A DNA stretch of 10,868 nt, taken from NCBI GenBank assembly GCA_005801395.1, contig SYDV01000209.1, forward strand, positions 1 to 10,868, written 5' to 3'. Below are positions 1 to 7,151 of this stretch, piece by piece. The position numbers and the translations under genes are program-made. Each line of letters begins with the position of its first letter. Position 1 is the first letter of the stretch. Under the pieces are notes generated by a model. The model did not search any database. It was not told where the DNA came from and worked only from the letters and a program-made list of their open reading frames with translations. Source of the DNA: Planctomycetia bacterium (GTDB lineage: Bacteria; Planctomycetota; UBA11346).

Positions 1-443
1 CGCATGTAGCCCCCCCTAACATTACCCTCCAGCCACAAAACGAATCATTGGCAAACGGATTATCGACAACGCTCACGGTCAATGCCACAGGAGGAGAACT
101 TAGCTATCAATGGTATGAAGGCACAAGCGGTATCACAACAAATCCTAAATCAGGAGAAAATTCAACCTCCTATACAACGCCCTCGTTAACGGTCTCCGGA
201 AATTACTGGGTACGGGTTAGCAATATTGCAGGAGTTATCGATAGCAACACTGCCATAATTACCGTCGCCCCACCGCCCGCCGCACCAGCCGAAAAAAAGA
301 AATGTGGATTAGGTTCATTCTTCGGTTTTAACGCGGCCTTATTGCTCTTTCTACGGCTCTGTTTTAGTCGAAATTATTTCACAAGATCATATCCAATCGC
401 CCAATTAAATTCTATTCCAAGACATCACACTAGGTCACGCTAA
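1..443 (+). CDS. C-terminal part of a secreted Ig-like domain protein with a Cys-Gly type C-terminal sorting-like tail (5' partial)
   Basis: The frame is open to the left edge (first full codon at 3), so the gene starts outside the window. The TTG at 48 lies inside the domain and is not a likely start. The visible part is one Ig-like domain of roughly 90 residues: it opens with PPNITLQPQ, has the core Trp in SYQWYEG, and ends with the YWVRVSN and ITV strands. This pattern is common in large surface proteins of Verrucomicrobia-like bacteria. A Pro/Ala-rich linker, three lysines and CGLGS follow, then a hydrophobic stretch (FFGFNAALLLFL) and Arg. That order (small linker, Cys-Gly, membrane segment, basic residue) resembles sorting tails of the MYXO-CTERM, Synerg-CTERM and GlyGly-CTERM kind, which implies export and surface processing (inference). 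Unusually, about 27 polar residues follow the hydrophobic segment. Such tails normally end there, so a lost stop or small frameshift near 350-367 is possible. The full protein's function cannot be told. Confidence 0.75.
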   Translation, partial: HVAPPNITLQPQNESLANGLSTTLTVNATGGELSYQWYEGTSGITTNPKSGENSTSYTTPSLTVSGNYWVRVSNIAGVIDSNTAIITVAPPPAAPAEKKKCGLGSFFGFNAALLLFLRLCFSRNYFTRSYPIAQLNSIPRHHTRSR

Positions 444-685
444 GTCAAATATGCTTCATTCGCCATAAGTCCCCGCACCAGTTCAGGCTGAAATAAAAAC
501 GACTCCCTCCTTAATGCTCCGCACAACTCTTAGGCTAAACACATTACGAGATGTAGATTGAGAACGCACCTTATTGATACGCTTATTTAAGGTAAAGTCA
601 TTCCCAAATAGCAAACGCTAAACGAAATAACAACGCGCAATCTCAGGTGGCCTATCTTAGCGCACCGAGACAGCTAGAATAAAAA
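444..685. other. Intergenic gap between convergent genes
   Basis: This is a 242-base AT-rich stretch between the ends of two convergent genes. I see no long reading frame, no RNA gene and no convincing GC-rich stem followed by a T-run that could serve as a shared terminator. Confidence 0.5.
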
Positions 686-1360
686 TTAATCCAACAGCAT
701 AAAATAAAACGTTGTCCGCTTAGATGAATTTGTCGGATCCGAGGACTCTCGGTTGACGGTCATGTTACTAAACGATTTAGGAACACCCGGCTTTATCAGT
801 AGCGAAGTTGAGAATCGCATTTTATTGAATTCCGGCATACCAATTTGCGCCTCGTTAATAAATTGTGCGGCATGCACTTCATGTTCTGGATGGTTTACGA
901 ATGGCACTCGCTTTACGATTTCATTTTTACTCAGATCTAGCGAAACGCTGTAATATTCTCCGCTCTTTAAAACCTTACCCTTCGCTAGAAGGCCGACTTT
1001 GTCTTGGTGAGTCTTGAATGAATAATCTCCGGCTCCGTTTGGTTGAAAATAATAAATCGCTTTAGTTTGGTCTAGATTGAATTCTCCATCAACCACAGGC
1101 ACCTTCCCAAGGCGTTCTACGACGCAATCATCCTTGGCCAATAATACATGTAAGACGAGCGCTACATCAGTCCCCTGGTTCGTTGCACCAGGCATTAAAG
1201 CATCAGCCGAAAAGATACCGGCTGGCATTTCAACGCGATAAAAGACCACGTGTTTAATTTCATCCAATGCGAAGCCAACGCTGGTGCAACACCACAGTAT
1301 CAAGAGAGTTAAGCCACTAGACGTCCTATTTGAAAAAGAAATTTGTTTGATTCGTTTCAT
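686..1360 (-). CDS. Secreted protein of unknown function (224 aa)
   Basis: I do not recognise this family. The frame can be extended to 1402, but the start at 1360 is preferred. It has an AAGGA Shine-Dalgarno 7 bases upstream, and it gives a clean signal peptide: basic MKRIK, hydrophobic GLTLLILWCC, and a likely cleavage after GFA around residue 31. The mature part of about 190 residues has alternating hydrophobic and polar residues, suggesting a beta-rich exported protein with no further membrane segment. It has two adjacent cysteines in the signal region but no good lipobox. The C-terminus ends in a hydrophobic strand (TTFYFMLLD). It lies 31 bases downstream of a possible small membrane protein on the same strand and converges on the Ig-like gene. 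Export is well supported; function is unknown. Confidence 0.75.
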   Translation of the reverse strand: MKRIKQISFSNRTSSGLTLLILWCCTSVGFALDEIKHVVFYRVEMPAGIFSADALMPGATNQGTDVALVLHVLLAKDDCVVERLGKVPVVDGEFNLDQTKAIYYFQPNGAGDYSFKTHQDKVGLLAKGKVLKSGEYYSVSLDLSKNEIVKRVPFVNHPEHEVHAAQFINEAQIGMPEFNKMRFSTSLLIKPGVPKSFSNMTVNRESSDPTNSSKRTTFYFMLLD

Positions 1361-1367
1361 GATGACA

Positions 1368-1372
1368 TCCTT
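1368..1372 (-). promoter_or_regulatory. Shine-Dalgarno site of the 224-aa secreted protein
   Basis: Read on the minus strand this is AAGGA, 7 bases before the ATG at 1360. It decides that start over the longer frame from 1402, which would put a basic non-signal stretch ahead of the signal peptide. Confidence 0.6.
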
Positions 1373-1391
1373 GAGTGAAAGACGACTACGC

Positions 1392-1619
1392 CTACCCGCC
1401 ATGCCATGGCGACTCTACCCACATCACCATACGTACAAGTGAACCAAAGCTGACTGCGAATAAAAAGGACCAAAGTCCATACATCACTCGATGGCCATGA
1501 AAACTACCGCGATCACTAAGTGCAGGCAAAATCGAATGGCTTGTATCTTTCATATTTGTAATTGTGTCCTGCGCAGTGTTAATCGTACCCTTTCTAGACT
1601 GATCTGTCGGAATATTCAT
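1392..1619 (-). CDS. Possible small single-pass membrane protein (75 aa)
   Basis: This is an open frame of 75 residues from the ATG at 1619 (102 if taken from 1700). The N-terminal half is polar and rich in Thr, Ser and Asp. One hydrophobic segment follows at about residues 46-68 (MYGLWSFLFAVSF, then VRMVMWV), and a short tail ends in HGG. A weak purine-rich AGAG sits 8 bases before this ATG. It ends 31 bases before the start of the secreted 224-aa protein on the same strand, so the two could be co-transcribed. No other gene claims this interval. There is no family match I recognise, and the composition is only moderately protein-like, so it could be a chance frame. If real, it is probably an inner-membrane protein. 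Confidence 0.33.
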   Translation of the reverse strand: MNIPTDQSRKGTINTAQDTITNMKDTSHSILPALSDRGSFHGHRVMYGLWSFLFAVSFGSLVRMVMWVESPWHGG

Positions 1620-1686
1620 CGTTGATTCTCTGCCCATTGTATCACAACTAACGCTCCTAAATCGACCAAGGATCAAAGAAATTGAT

Positions 1687-4293
1687 ATGAAATTATCCAC
1701 GCATTATCGTTCAATCACGGCTTGTGTCAGTTTTACCTTGGTTGCCCTGATCTGCATTGCAGCAGACCAAAAGGATGAAACGAAAAAAACTGTACCTCAA
1801 ATTCCTCCAGACGCGCTCTCGTCACCGATAGCGAAACGTTGGGACCTGGTCGAGCAAAAGATTCACCGAGATTTCCCCGTGCTTGCTTTGGACGCCAACG
1901 GTGTGCCATGGGTGGCCTATATTGAGCATGACGGCAAATCCGATGTCCTTAAACTTGCACGCAAGGCTGGCGCTGGCTTGGAAACTTTAGCGGCTATTTC
2001 CACCCCTGGCATCGTTCATCAACCGGCTGTGGCTGTGGCTCATGACGGTTCGGTCTGGTGTTTTTGGGGCCAGGTCGATACGCGAGATATTGTCACCCTA
2101 CGCGCAAGACGTTACCTCAATGGCACGCTTGAAGCCGAAACGGTGTTAGCGAGTTCGGACGCGAGCGACACCTTTGCCGATGCTGGCACCGATCACGCCG
2201 GACGCGTGTGGGTCACGTGGCAATCATTACGACGAGGACAGGGAGATATATTTACTCGCTGGCTCGAACCGAAAACTCAACAATGGTCAAAGGAAATCTC
2301 GATTAGTAAACCGGAAGGTGGTAATTGGGAACCGCGTCTTGCTTTCACCGCACAAGATGGCGCATGGATCGTGTTTGATTCATCGCGCGGTGGGGAATTT
2401 AATATATACCTCGCGCAGGTTGGCCTCGAAGGGACTGTTAAAGAACTTAAAATCACCGACACGCCCGAATATGAAGCGCGAGCTAGTATTACGGCTGCCA
2501 AAGACGGAAAGTCATTATGGATTTCTGGTGAACGCGGACGGCGGGGTTGGGGCCTGGATATGCGCGGGCATGAAGGTGAAGACAGTCTCAATGGACAAAA
2601 GCGCCTGATCTTTGGCAACTTCGATATTGCGACGAATAAATTTTCTGAAATTGCCGTTCCGATGAATGGAAAGCTTGCGCCGCGCGCAGAGCCGAGTCCA
2701 CGTTTGCCTGCTTTCCCTAAAGTTAAAATCGCTCCGCGCTCCGGAATGGAAGTTAATTTGCCAGCGTTGGCAACCGATGCCGGTGGAAATCCGTGGTTGG
2801 CTTGGCGTTATTATTTTGAGAATCGTTGGTTAATCGCTGTCACGCGATTCGTCGCCGCCACTGGCGTCTGGTCACTGCCCAAAGAAATTCCAGACAGCTC
2901 GTTCGGTCAAGACCGCCATGCAGCGTTGGCTCGATCTGGCAACACCATGCTATTATGTTGGCCGAGTGATTTGCGTGATTCCAAAAAAGTATTAACTGCT
3001 GGAGTGTATCTCGCGGAATTGGCAACGGAATTTTCACCGCTGAGCGAACCCATTAGCAAAATCGCACTGCTGCCCGAACGCGAACCGTATTTGAATACAA
3101 CAACACCCGAGCGTCCGCGCACCGAACACGATGTGTGGCGCGTCGGGGATAAACAGTACACGCTACTGTGGGGTGATTTACATCGACATACGGATTTTTC
3201 CAATTGCCGCACCGGACAAGATGGCTGCATCGTCGAGCATTTTCGCTATGCTACAGATATGGCCGCACTGGATTTTCTCGGGACCAGCGATCATACTGAT
3301 ATTGTCAAGAAATATGATCCCTATGAATGGTGGCAAACTTCGCGTTTAGTCGACGTATTTTATATCCCTAAAAAATTCATTTCCCTGTATGCCTACGAAA
3401 GAGAACAGGTATTTCCTTGGGGGCATCGCAATATTGTTTTTGCCCAACGTGGAGGCCCTATTGTCTATGTTAAACGCAAGGCTTACCAAGAATCCCAATG
3501 GAACGACGCTTTACCAGTGAAAGACGGCGAAGCAGAAATAACTCCGATGGAGTTATGGGATGTTCTAAAACGTTATGGCCACCCCGTCGCTGCGATTAGC
3601 CACACGGGCGCCACGGGCATGGGCACGGACTGGGATAAATATGAACAGATCGATAATAGTATTGAAAACGTCGTTGAAATATTTCAAGGCGCCCGCGTCA
3701 GTTACGAGGGTCTTGGCGCGCCACAGCCAACAGTCGGATTGCGCGTGGGCGAGCCCTACACTCCGTCAAACAAAGCGAAGGATGATTTCGTTAAACCACC
3801 TGGACCAATCACAGATTTCGGCGCCAAGTTTAATAATGGTGTTTATCAACGCGCGCTGGCCGATGGGCACAAACTTGGCGTATTCGCCAGCAGCGACCAC
3901 GTATCGCAGCATACGTCGTTTGGCGGCGTCTATGTCGAAAAGGTGACGCGCGAAGGAATTATTGACGCCTTTAAAGCACGCCGAACTATTGCCGCAACCG
4001 ATAAAATATTTGTTCATCTTACTTGTAATGGCCAGCCGCTCGGATCTATAATCACCACCACCGGCACCCCAACATTAACCCTATCCATTAATGGCACCGC
4101 CGCACTCAAACGCGTCACCATCGTGCGCAACGAACAAAATTACCACGTGTTCGAGCCGGGTCAGAAAACCTTTGCGGACACGTTTACCGATACCGCGCCA
4201 ATCGTTGGAGAAAACCGCTATTATTTACGTGTCGAACAGGCAGATGGTAACATGGCCTGGTCATCACCCGTGTGGGTGACGGTGACGAAGTAA
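1687..4293 (+). CDS. Exported DUF3604 / PHP-like phosphoesterase-type protein with N-terminal beta-propeller (868 aa)
   Basis: An N-terminal signal peptide (residues 1-26, hydrophobic ACVSFTLVALICIA) points to export. Residues about 55-440 contain seven related units at 63-79, 112-128, 163-179, 214-230, 263-280, 358-374 and 409-426. Each reads roughly 'A-x-D-x-x-G-x-x-W-hydrophobic-x-W/F', with about 51-residue spacing except for one long insertion at 281-357. This is what a beta-propeller looks like. Residues about 485-780 match DUF3604 (PF12228) and carry PHP-style metal-ligand motifs: GDLHRHT (D497, H499, H501), TSDHTD (D535, H536), SHTG (H639) and SSDHVSQH (D737, H738, H742). A C-terminal beta domain ends in AWSSPVWV, usual for this family. 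PHP-like chemistry suggests metal-dependent hydrolysis of a phosphate or similar ester, but family members are biochemically poorly described and no substrate is claimed. The start lacks a strong Shine-Dalgarno (AAGGA is 14 bases upstream). The sulfatase follows after 62 bases on the same strand. Confidence 0.88.
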   Translation: MKLSTHYRSITACVSFTLVALICIAADQKDETKKTVPQIPPDALSSPIAKRWDLVEQKIHRDFPVLALDANGVPWVAYIEHDGKSDVLKLARKAGAGLETLAAISTPGIVHQPAVAVAHDGSVWCFWGQVDTRDIVTLRARRYLNGTLEAETVLASSDASDTFADAGTDHAGRVWVTWQSLRRGQGDIFTRWLEPKTQQWSKEISISKPEGGNWEPRLAFTAQDGAWIVFDSSRGGEFNIYLAQVGLEGTVKELKITDTPEYEARASITAAKDGKSLWISGERGRRGWGLDMRGHEGEDSLNGQKRLIFGNFDIATNKFSEIAVPMNGKLAPRAEPSPRLPAFPKVKIAPRSGMEVNLPALATDAGGNPWLAWRYYFENRWLIAVTRFVAATGVWSLPKEIPDSSFGQDRHAALARSGNTMLLCWPSDLRDSKKVLTAGVYLAELATEFSPLSEPISKIALLPEREPYLNTTTPERPRTEHDVWRVGDKQYTLLWGDLHRHTDFSNCRTGQDGCIVEHFRYATDMAALDFLGTSDHTDIVKKYDPYEWWQTSRLVDVFYIPKKFISLYAYEREQVFPWGHRNIVFAQRGGPIVYVKRKAYQESQWNDALPVKDGEAEITPMELWDVLKRYGHPVAAISHTGATGMGTDWDKYEQIDNSIENVVEIFQGARVSYEGLGAPQPTVGLRVGEPYTPSNKAKDDFVKPPGPITDFGAKFNNGVYQRALADGHKLGVFASSDHVSQHTSFGGVYVEKVTREGIIDAFKARRTIAATDKIFVHLTCNGQPLGSIITTTGTPTLTLSINGTAALKRVTIVRNEQNYHVFEPGQKTFADTFTDTAPIVGENRYYLRVEQADGNMAWSSPVWVTVTK

Positions 4294-4343
4294 ATCATCA
4301 CTATCAATTCTGATTCGATCATTTCTTTACGGATTTAATTTCT

Positions 4344-4348
4344 AGGGG
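4344..4348 (+). promoter_or_regulatory. Strong Shine-Dalgarno site serving an ATA start
   Basis: AGGGG lies 7 bases before the ATA at 4356. No ATG, GTG or TTG sits in the sulfatase frame at a suitable distance; the GTG at 4348 is in another frame and soon meets a stop. The site marks 4356 as the true initiation point. Confidence 0.6.
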
Positions 4349-4355
4349 TGTCGTT

Positions 4356-5795
4356 ATAAAAAAATCATTATCCATCTCACTCAGCACAATCACCTCACTT
4401 CTTTTTCTGATGCTCAACGCAGCGGCTGCTGAACGTCCTAATTTTTTAATAATGATTGCTGACGATCTCAACGGTCGTGATTTAGGATGTCGGGGAAATC
4501 CTGACGTTAAGACGCCAAACCTCGACCAATTTGCAGCCGAAGGCGTGACCTTTACTCGTATGTATAATCCCGCGGCAACTTGTTCACCAACACGGCATGC
4601 GCTTTACACGGGACTATTTAATATTCGCAGTGGAGCATTTCCTAACCACACCCGCGTCTATGATGGAACCAAAAGTATTTTCACCCATCTCAAAGAGATG
4701 GGTTATCGCGTTGCGATTCAGGGTAAGACGCATGTGGGTCCGGATGCTTCGTTTCCGTGGGAATATCTTGGCAAGGACGTTACCGATTGGGAAAAAACGA
4801 CTTCGTTCATCAATCGTGATCCGACGCAACCCTGGTTGTTGGTATGGGCTTCGAATGATCCCCATGGGCCATGGACCAAAGGTCCCCAAGATCTTTATGA
4901 TCCCGCCAAGATTACCGTGCCCCCCTATCTGCATGATAATGCAGTAACGCGCAAAGATCTTTGCGCCTATTATGCGGAAATTACCAATCTTGATAATGAC
5001 ATCGGCACGCTGCTTGGTTTACTCAAAACGTCCAAACAAGAATCCAATACCGCCGCGCTTTTTGTCAGCGAACAGGGCAGTTCATTTCCCTTCGGTGGTA
5101 AGTGGACGATGTACGATAACGGCGTGCATGCAGCGTCATTTATGCGTTACCCAGGAGTAATCGCCCCGAAAACCTCTAATGATGCGCTCCTGCAATATGT
5201 TGATGTCGCTCCAACTTTTATAGGCCTTGCTGGTGGTGATGCCAAAAGCATTGACACTGGATGTCCTAATATTTCCGGACCTCCTGGTTTTGATGGTCAC
5301 AGTTTTGCGAATCTATTGCGCGGTGACCAAACGCCTATCCGCGAATACGCTTTTGCCCAACATACCACGCTGGGAGTTAAAGGTGCTTTGGAAGCTTACC
5401 CTTCGCGCCTGGTCCTGGATGGGCGCTATCGCTTGGTCAGAAACTTTGTGCCGGAAAATACCTTTACCATCGGCGGTATTCACAAGGGGGAACTCTATGA
5501 ATCTTGGAAAAATGACGCTGCTAAAGATCCGGAATTTGCTGCTCGTTTTGCGTTACTTACCCACCGTCCTGGGATCGAATTATTTGATCTTGAGAATGAT
5601 CCCTTTGAACAACGCAACCTCGCAGGCAATCCCGAATTTGCACCCATCCAAAAGCGTTTATTGGAACAACTTGATATCTGGATGAAACAACAAGGTGACA
5701 AAGGTTTAGAAACGGAAAAACTAGCATCGACGCGCCAAGGAAAATCGGATGAAGGCGACGGCGAGGAAAAGAAGAAGGAAAAGAAGGATAAATAA
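4356..5795 (+). CDS. Exported type I sulfatase, SGSH (N-sulfoglucosamine sulfohydrolase)-like, likely ATA start (479 aa)
   Basis: Type I sulfatases hydrolyse sulfate esters or sulfamates using a formylglycine made from Cys or Ser and a bound calcium. Visible here are RPNFLIMIADDLNG with metal ligands D36 and D37; the formylglycine motif CSPTR (C76, P78, R80) followed by ALYTG; GKTHVG (K124, H126); NDPHGPW (D168, H170); and FVSEQG (E239, Q240) with K249. This order and wording resemble the N-sulfoglucosamine sulfohydrolase (heparan N-sulfatase) branch, but the substrate is not proven. The first ATG (4410) would begin inside the signal peptide. Reading from ATA 4356 gives KKSLSISLSTITSLLFLML then NAAAA before ERPN, a complete signal peptide. 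SEQG replaces the commoner SDHG or SDNG. The tail is very rich in Lys and Glu. The gene sits 62 bases after the DUF3604 gene, so they are probably one operon. A maturation enzyme for formylglycine is not in this window. Confidence 0.9.
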   Translation: MKKSLSISLSTITSLLFLMLNAAAAERPNFLIMIADDLNGRDLGCRGNPDVKTPNLDQFAAEGVTFTRMYNPAATCSPTRHALYTGLFNIRSGAFPNHTRVYDGTKSIFTHLKEMGYRVAIQGKTHVGPDASFPWEYLGKDVTDWEKTTSFINRDPTQPWLLVWASNDPHGPWTKGPQDLYDPAKITVPPYLHDNAVTRKDLCAYYAEITNLDNDIGTLLGLLKTSKQESNTAALFVSEQGSSFPFGGKWTMYDNGVHAASFMRYPGVIAPKTSNDALLQYVDVAPTFIGLAGGDAKSIDTGCPNISGPPGFDGHSFANLLRGDQTPIREYAFAQHTTLGVKGALEAYPSRLVLDGRYRLVRNFVPENTFTIGGIHKGELYESWKNDAAKDPEFAARFALLTHRPGIELFDLENDPFEQRNLAGNPEFAPIQKRLLEQLDIWMKQQGDKGLETEKLASTRQGKSDEGDGEEKKKEKKDK

Positions 5796-5834
5796 AGGAT
5801 TTCCCTCAATCTTCATGACTGAGTTCGGAACTTA

Positions 5835-6191
5835 TTATTTCTCAAGCAATTGGTATCCCGCCGTTATTGGCGTAACCACCGAAATAAACCGTAATGGTTG
5901 ATCTGAATTATTGATCACCCCATGAACCTGCCGTGCTAAAGCGACCACCACGTCACCAGTTTTAATGTCTTGGGTCGAACCCATCTCATCGATGATATAT
6001 GATCCTGATCCAAAAAGAATCGTCCAGGTATCCTGACCATGCGGATGAATGTGAGCGGCGATACGTTGTCCGACACCGACATGCCAGGCAATAATAACAC
6101 AATCTGGCGATTCCAAAATAATGGTTCTCAGCGGATCATTTGCTGCCGGTATAAAATAGTCGTGACTGTGAAAACAACGTTGGGTAGTCAT
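5835..6191 (-). CDS. Small single-domain cupin protein (118 aa)
   Basis: The sequence fits one cupin_2 beta-barrel. Cupin motif 1 is seen as HIHPHGQDTW...GSG, with H47 and H49 (and H51, Q53) where the usual His-x-His and acidic ligand fall; here Gln-Asp stands at the Glu position. Motif 2 is GDVVVALARQVHGV with H90. Three or four histidines make metal binding likely. There is no signal peptide, so it is probably cytoplasmic. Such proteins range from sugar-binding sensors to small enzymes, and no specific role can be given. It lies 70 bases downstream of the LpxH-like gene on the same strand and meets the sulfatase gene tail to tail across 39 bases. The ATG at 6191 has no clear Shine-Dalgarno. 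Confidence 0.82.
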   Translation of the reverse strand: MTTQRCFHSHDYFIPAANDPLRTIILESPDCVIIAWHVGVGQRIAAHIHPHGQDTWTILFGSGSYIIDEMGSTQDIKTGDVVVALARQVHGVINNSDQPLRFISVVTPITAGYQLLEK

Positions 6192-6261
6192 AGAAAACGT
6201 TTAGTGGCTCGATAGTCATCGGCTAGAGCTGCGCCAATCAACAACGACTTCCATCACTAGC

Positions 6262-7083
6262 TTATAGAAATTTCCGCGCCTGCTGCGTGATCACCCCTTG
6301 AGCATCTACCTCGATCCAGTAACCATGACCGGCGGGCCAATCGCCGACTAACAGCATATCGACTCCGCCAATGGTTCGGCGCCAACTGTCATGGATGTGA
6401 CCGGCAATTAAGGTGTCGCAGCCACGGGCCGCAGCCTGTACTTTGCGACGGTCAATAAATACAGCGGGACGTGAGCCGTGGGCGCGCTCATAACGTCGAC
6501 GTTGTTTACTGCGGCTGCGGGAGCGCAGATAGCGGGCAACGGCGTCTTGGACAAACCCAGGAAACGTTGGATACCAACCGCGCCACCAGAACGAACGCAT
6601 GATGGCGGCAAAAAGTCGGTAGCCGGGATCATAACATAAACGATCGCCATGAACGATGCGTAGGCGCCGTTTATGGATGGTCATATCTAATTTCGGCCAA
6701 TGCAGGCGACACGCGCTACGGATTTCTAACAAACGTCCGGCGGCGAATTCGCGATTACCTAAGACGAGGTCGAGTTGCCACCCTGCCGATTTTAGGGCAC
6801 GTAAACGCTGTAATACTGGCTCGTGCATCGCCGCCATGGTGTTGGTCTCTAACCAATATTCGAACAAATCGCCCAGGATTACCAAGCGTGCCGGACGCTG
6901 TCCCAGCAATGTATCAAGAAAAAGCGGAAAACCGGAATCCGCGCCATCCAAATGCACATCGCCAACAATATACAAACGCACTGGTCCTGGGGCGTTATTC
7001 GGCACCGATTGGTGCGAAAGTGCTGAGCCTGAACAGGACGTCTGAGAAAAATGCGGTGAGGATGCAGTCATGCGCTGTGGCAT
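6262..7083 (-). CDS. lpxH: UDP-2,3-diacylglucosamine diphosphatase-like metallophosphoesterase (LpxH family)
   Basis: LpxH cleaves UDP-2,3-diacylglucosamine to lipid X and UMP, the fourth step of lipid A synthesis, at the inner face of the inner membrane. Counting from the ATG at 7083, the metallophosphoesterase motifs appear in order: GDVHLD (D42, H44), LGDLFEYW (D72), LGNREF (N110), VHGDRLCYD (H145) and GHIHDSW (H229, H231). The LpxH-specific GDLFEYW and HGDxLC blocks favour this family over generic calcineurin-like enzymes. The middle part is rich in Arg and aromatic residues (near 165-200), as expected for the lipid-binding insertion. Odd: about 34 polar Ser/Pro-rich residues precede the first strand, where typical LpxH begins almost at once. 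Starts at GTG 7092, ATG 7083, ATG 7071 or a downstream TTG are all possible and none has a strong ribosome site. It is divergent from truA and upstream of the cupin. Confidence 0.82.
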   Translation of the reverse strand: MPQRMTASSPHFSQTSCSGSALSHQSVPNNAPGPVRLYIVGDVHLDGADSGFPLFLDTLLGQRPARLVILGDLFEYWLETNTMAAMHEPVLQRLRALKSAGWQLDLVLGNREFAAGRLLEIRSACRLHWPKLDMTIHKRRLRIVHGDRLCYDPGYRLFAAIMRSFWWRGWYPTFPGFVQDAVARYLRSRSRSKQRRRYERAHGSRPAVFIDRRKVQAAARGCDTLIAGHIHDSWRRTIGGVDMLLVGDWPAGHGYWIEVDAQGVITQQARKFL

Positions 7084-7151
7084 GCTAAGCACTTAGGCCA
7101 CAGCACCACAAGCATTGGCCAGGGCGGCCCACCACGCATGCTCTGATCCAC

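Noticed and set aside
739..752. A small inverted repeat (CCGAG-GACT-CTCGG)
   Set aside because: It is a 5-bp stem inside the coding end of the 224-aa gene with no T-run, too weak to call a terminator.
1361..1402. A longer start for the 224-aa secreted protein (beginning MAGRRSR)
   Set aside because: It would place 14 polar residues before a normal signal peptide and ignores the good ribosome site for the ATG at 1360.
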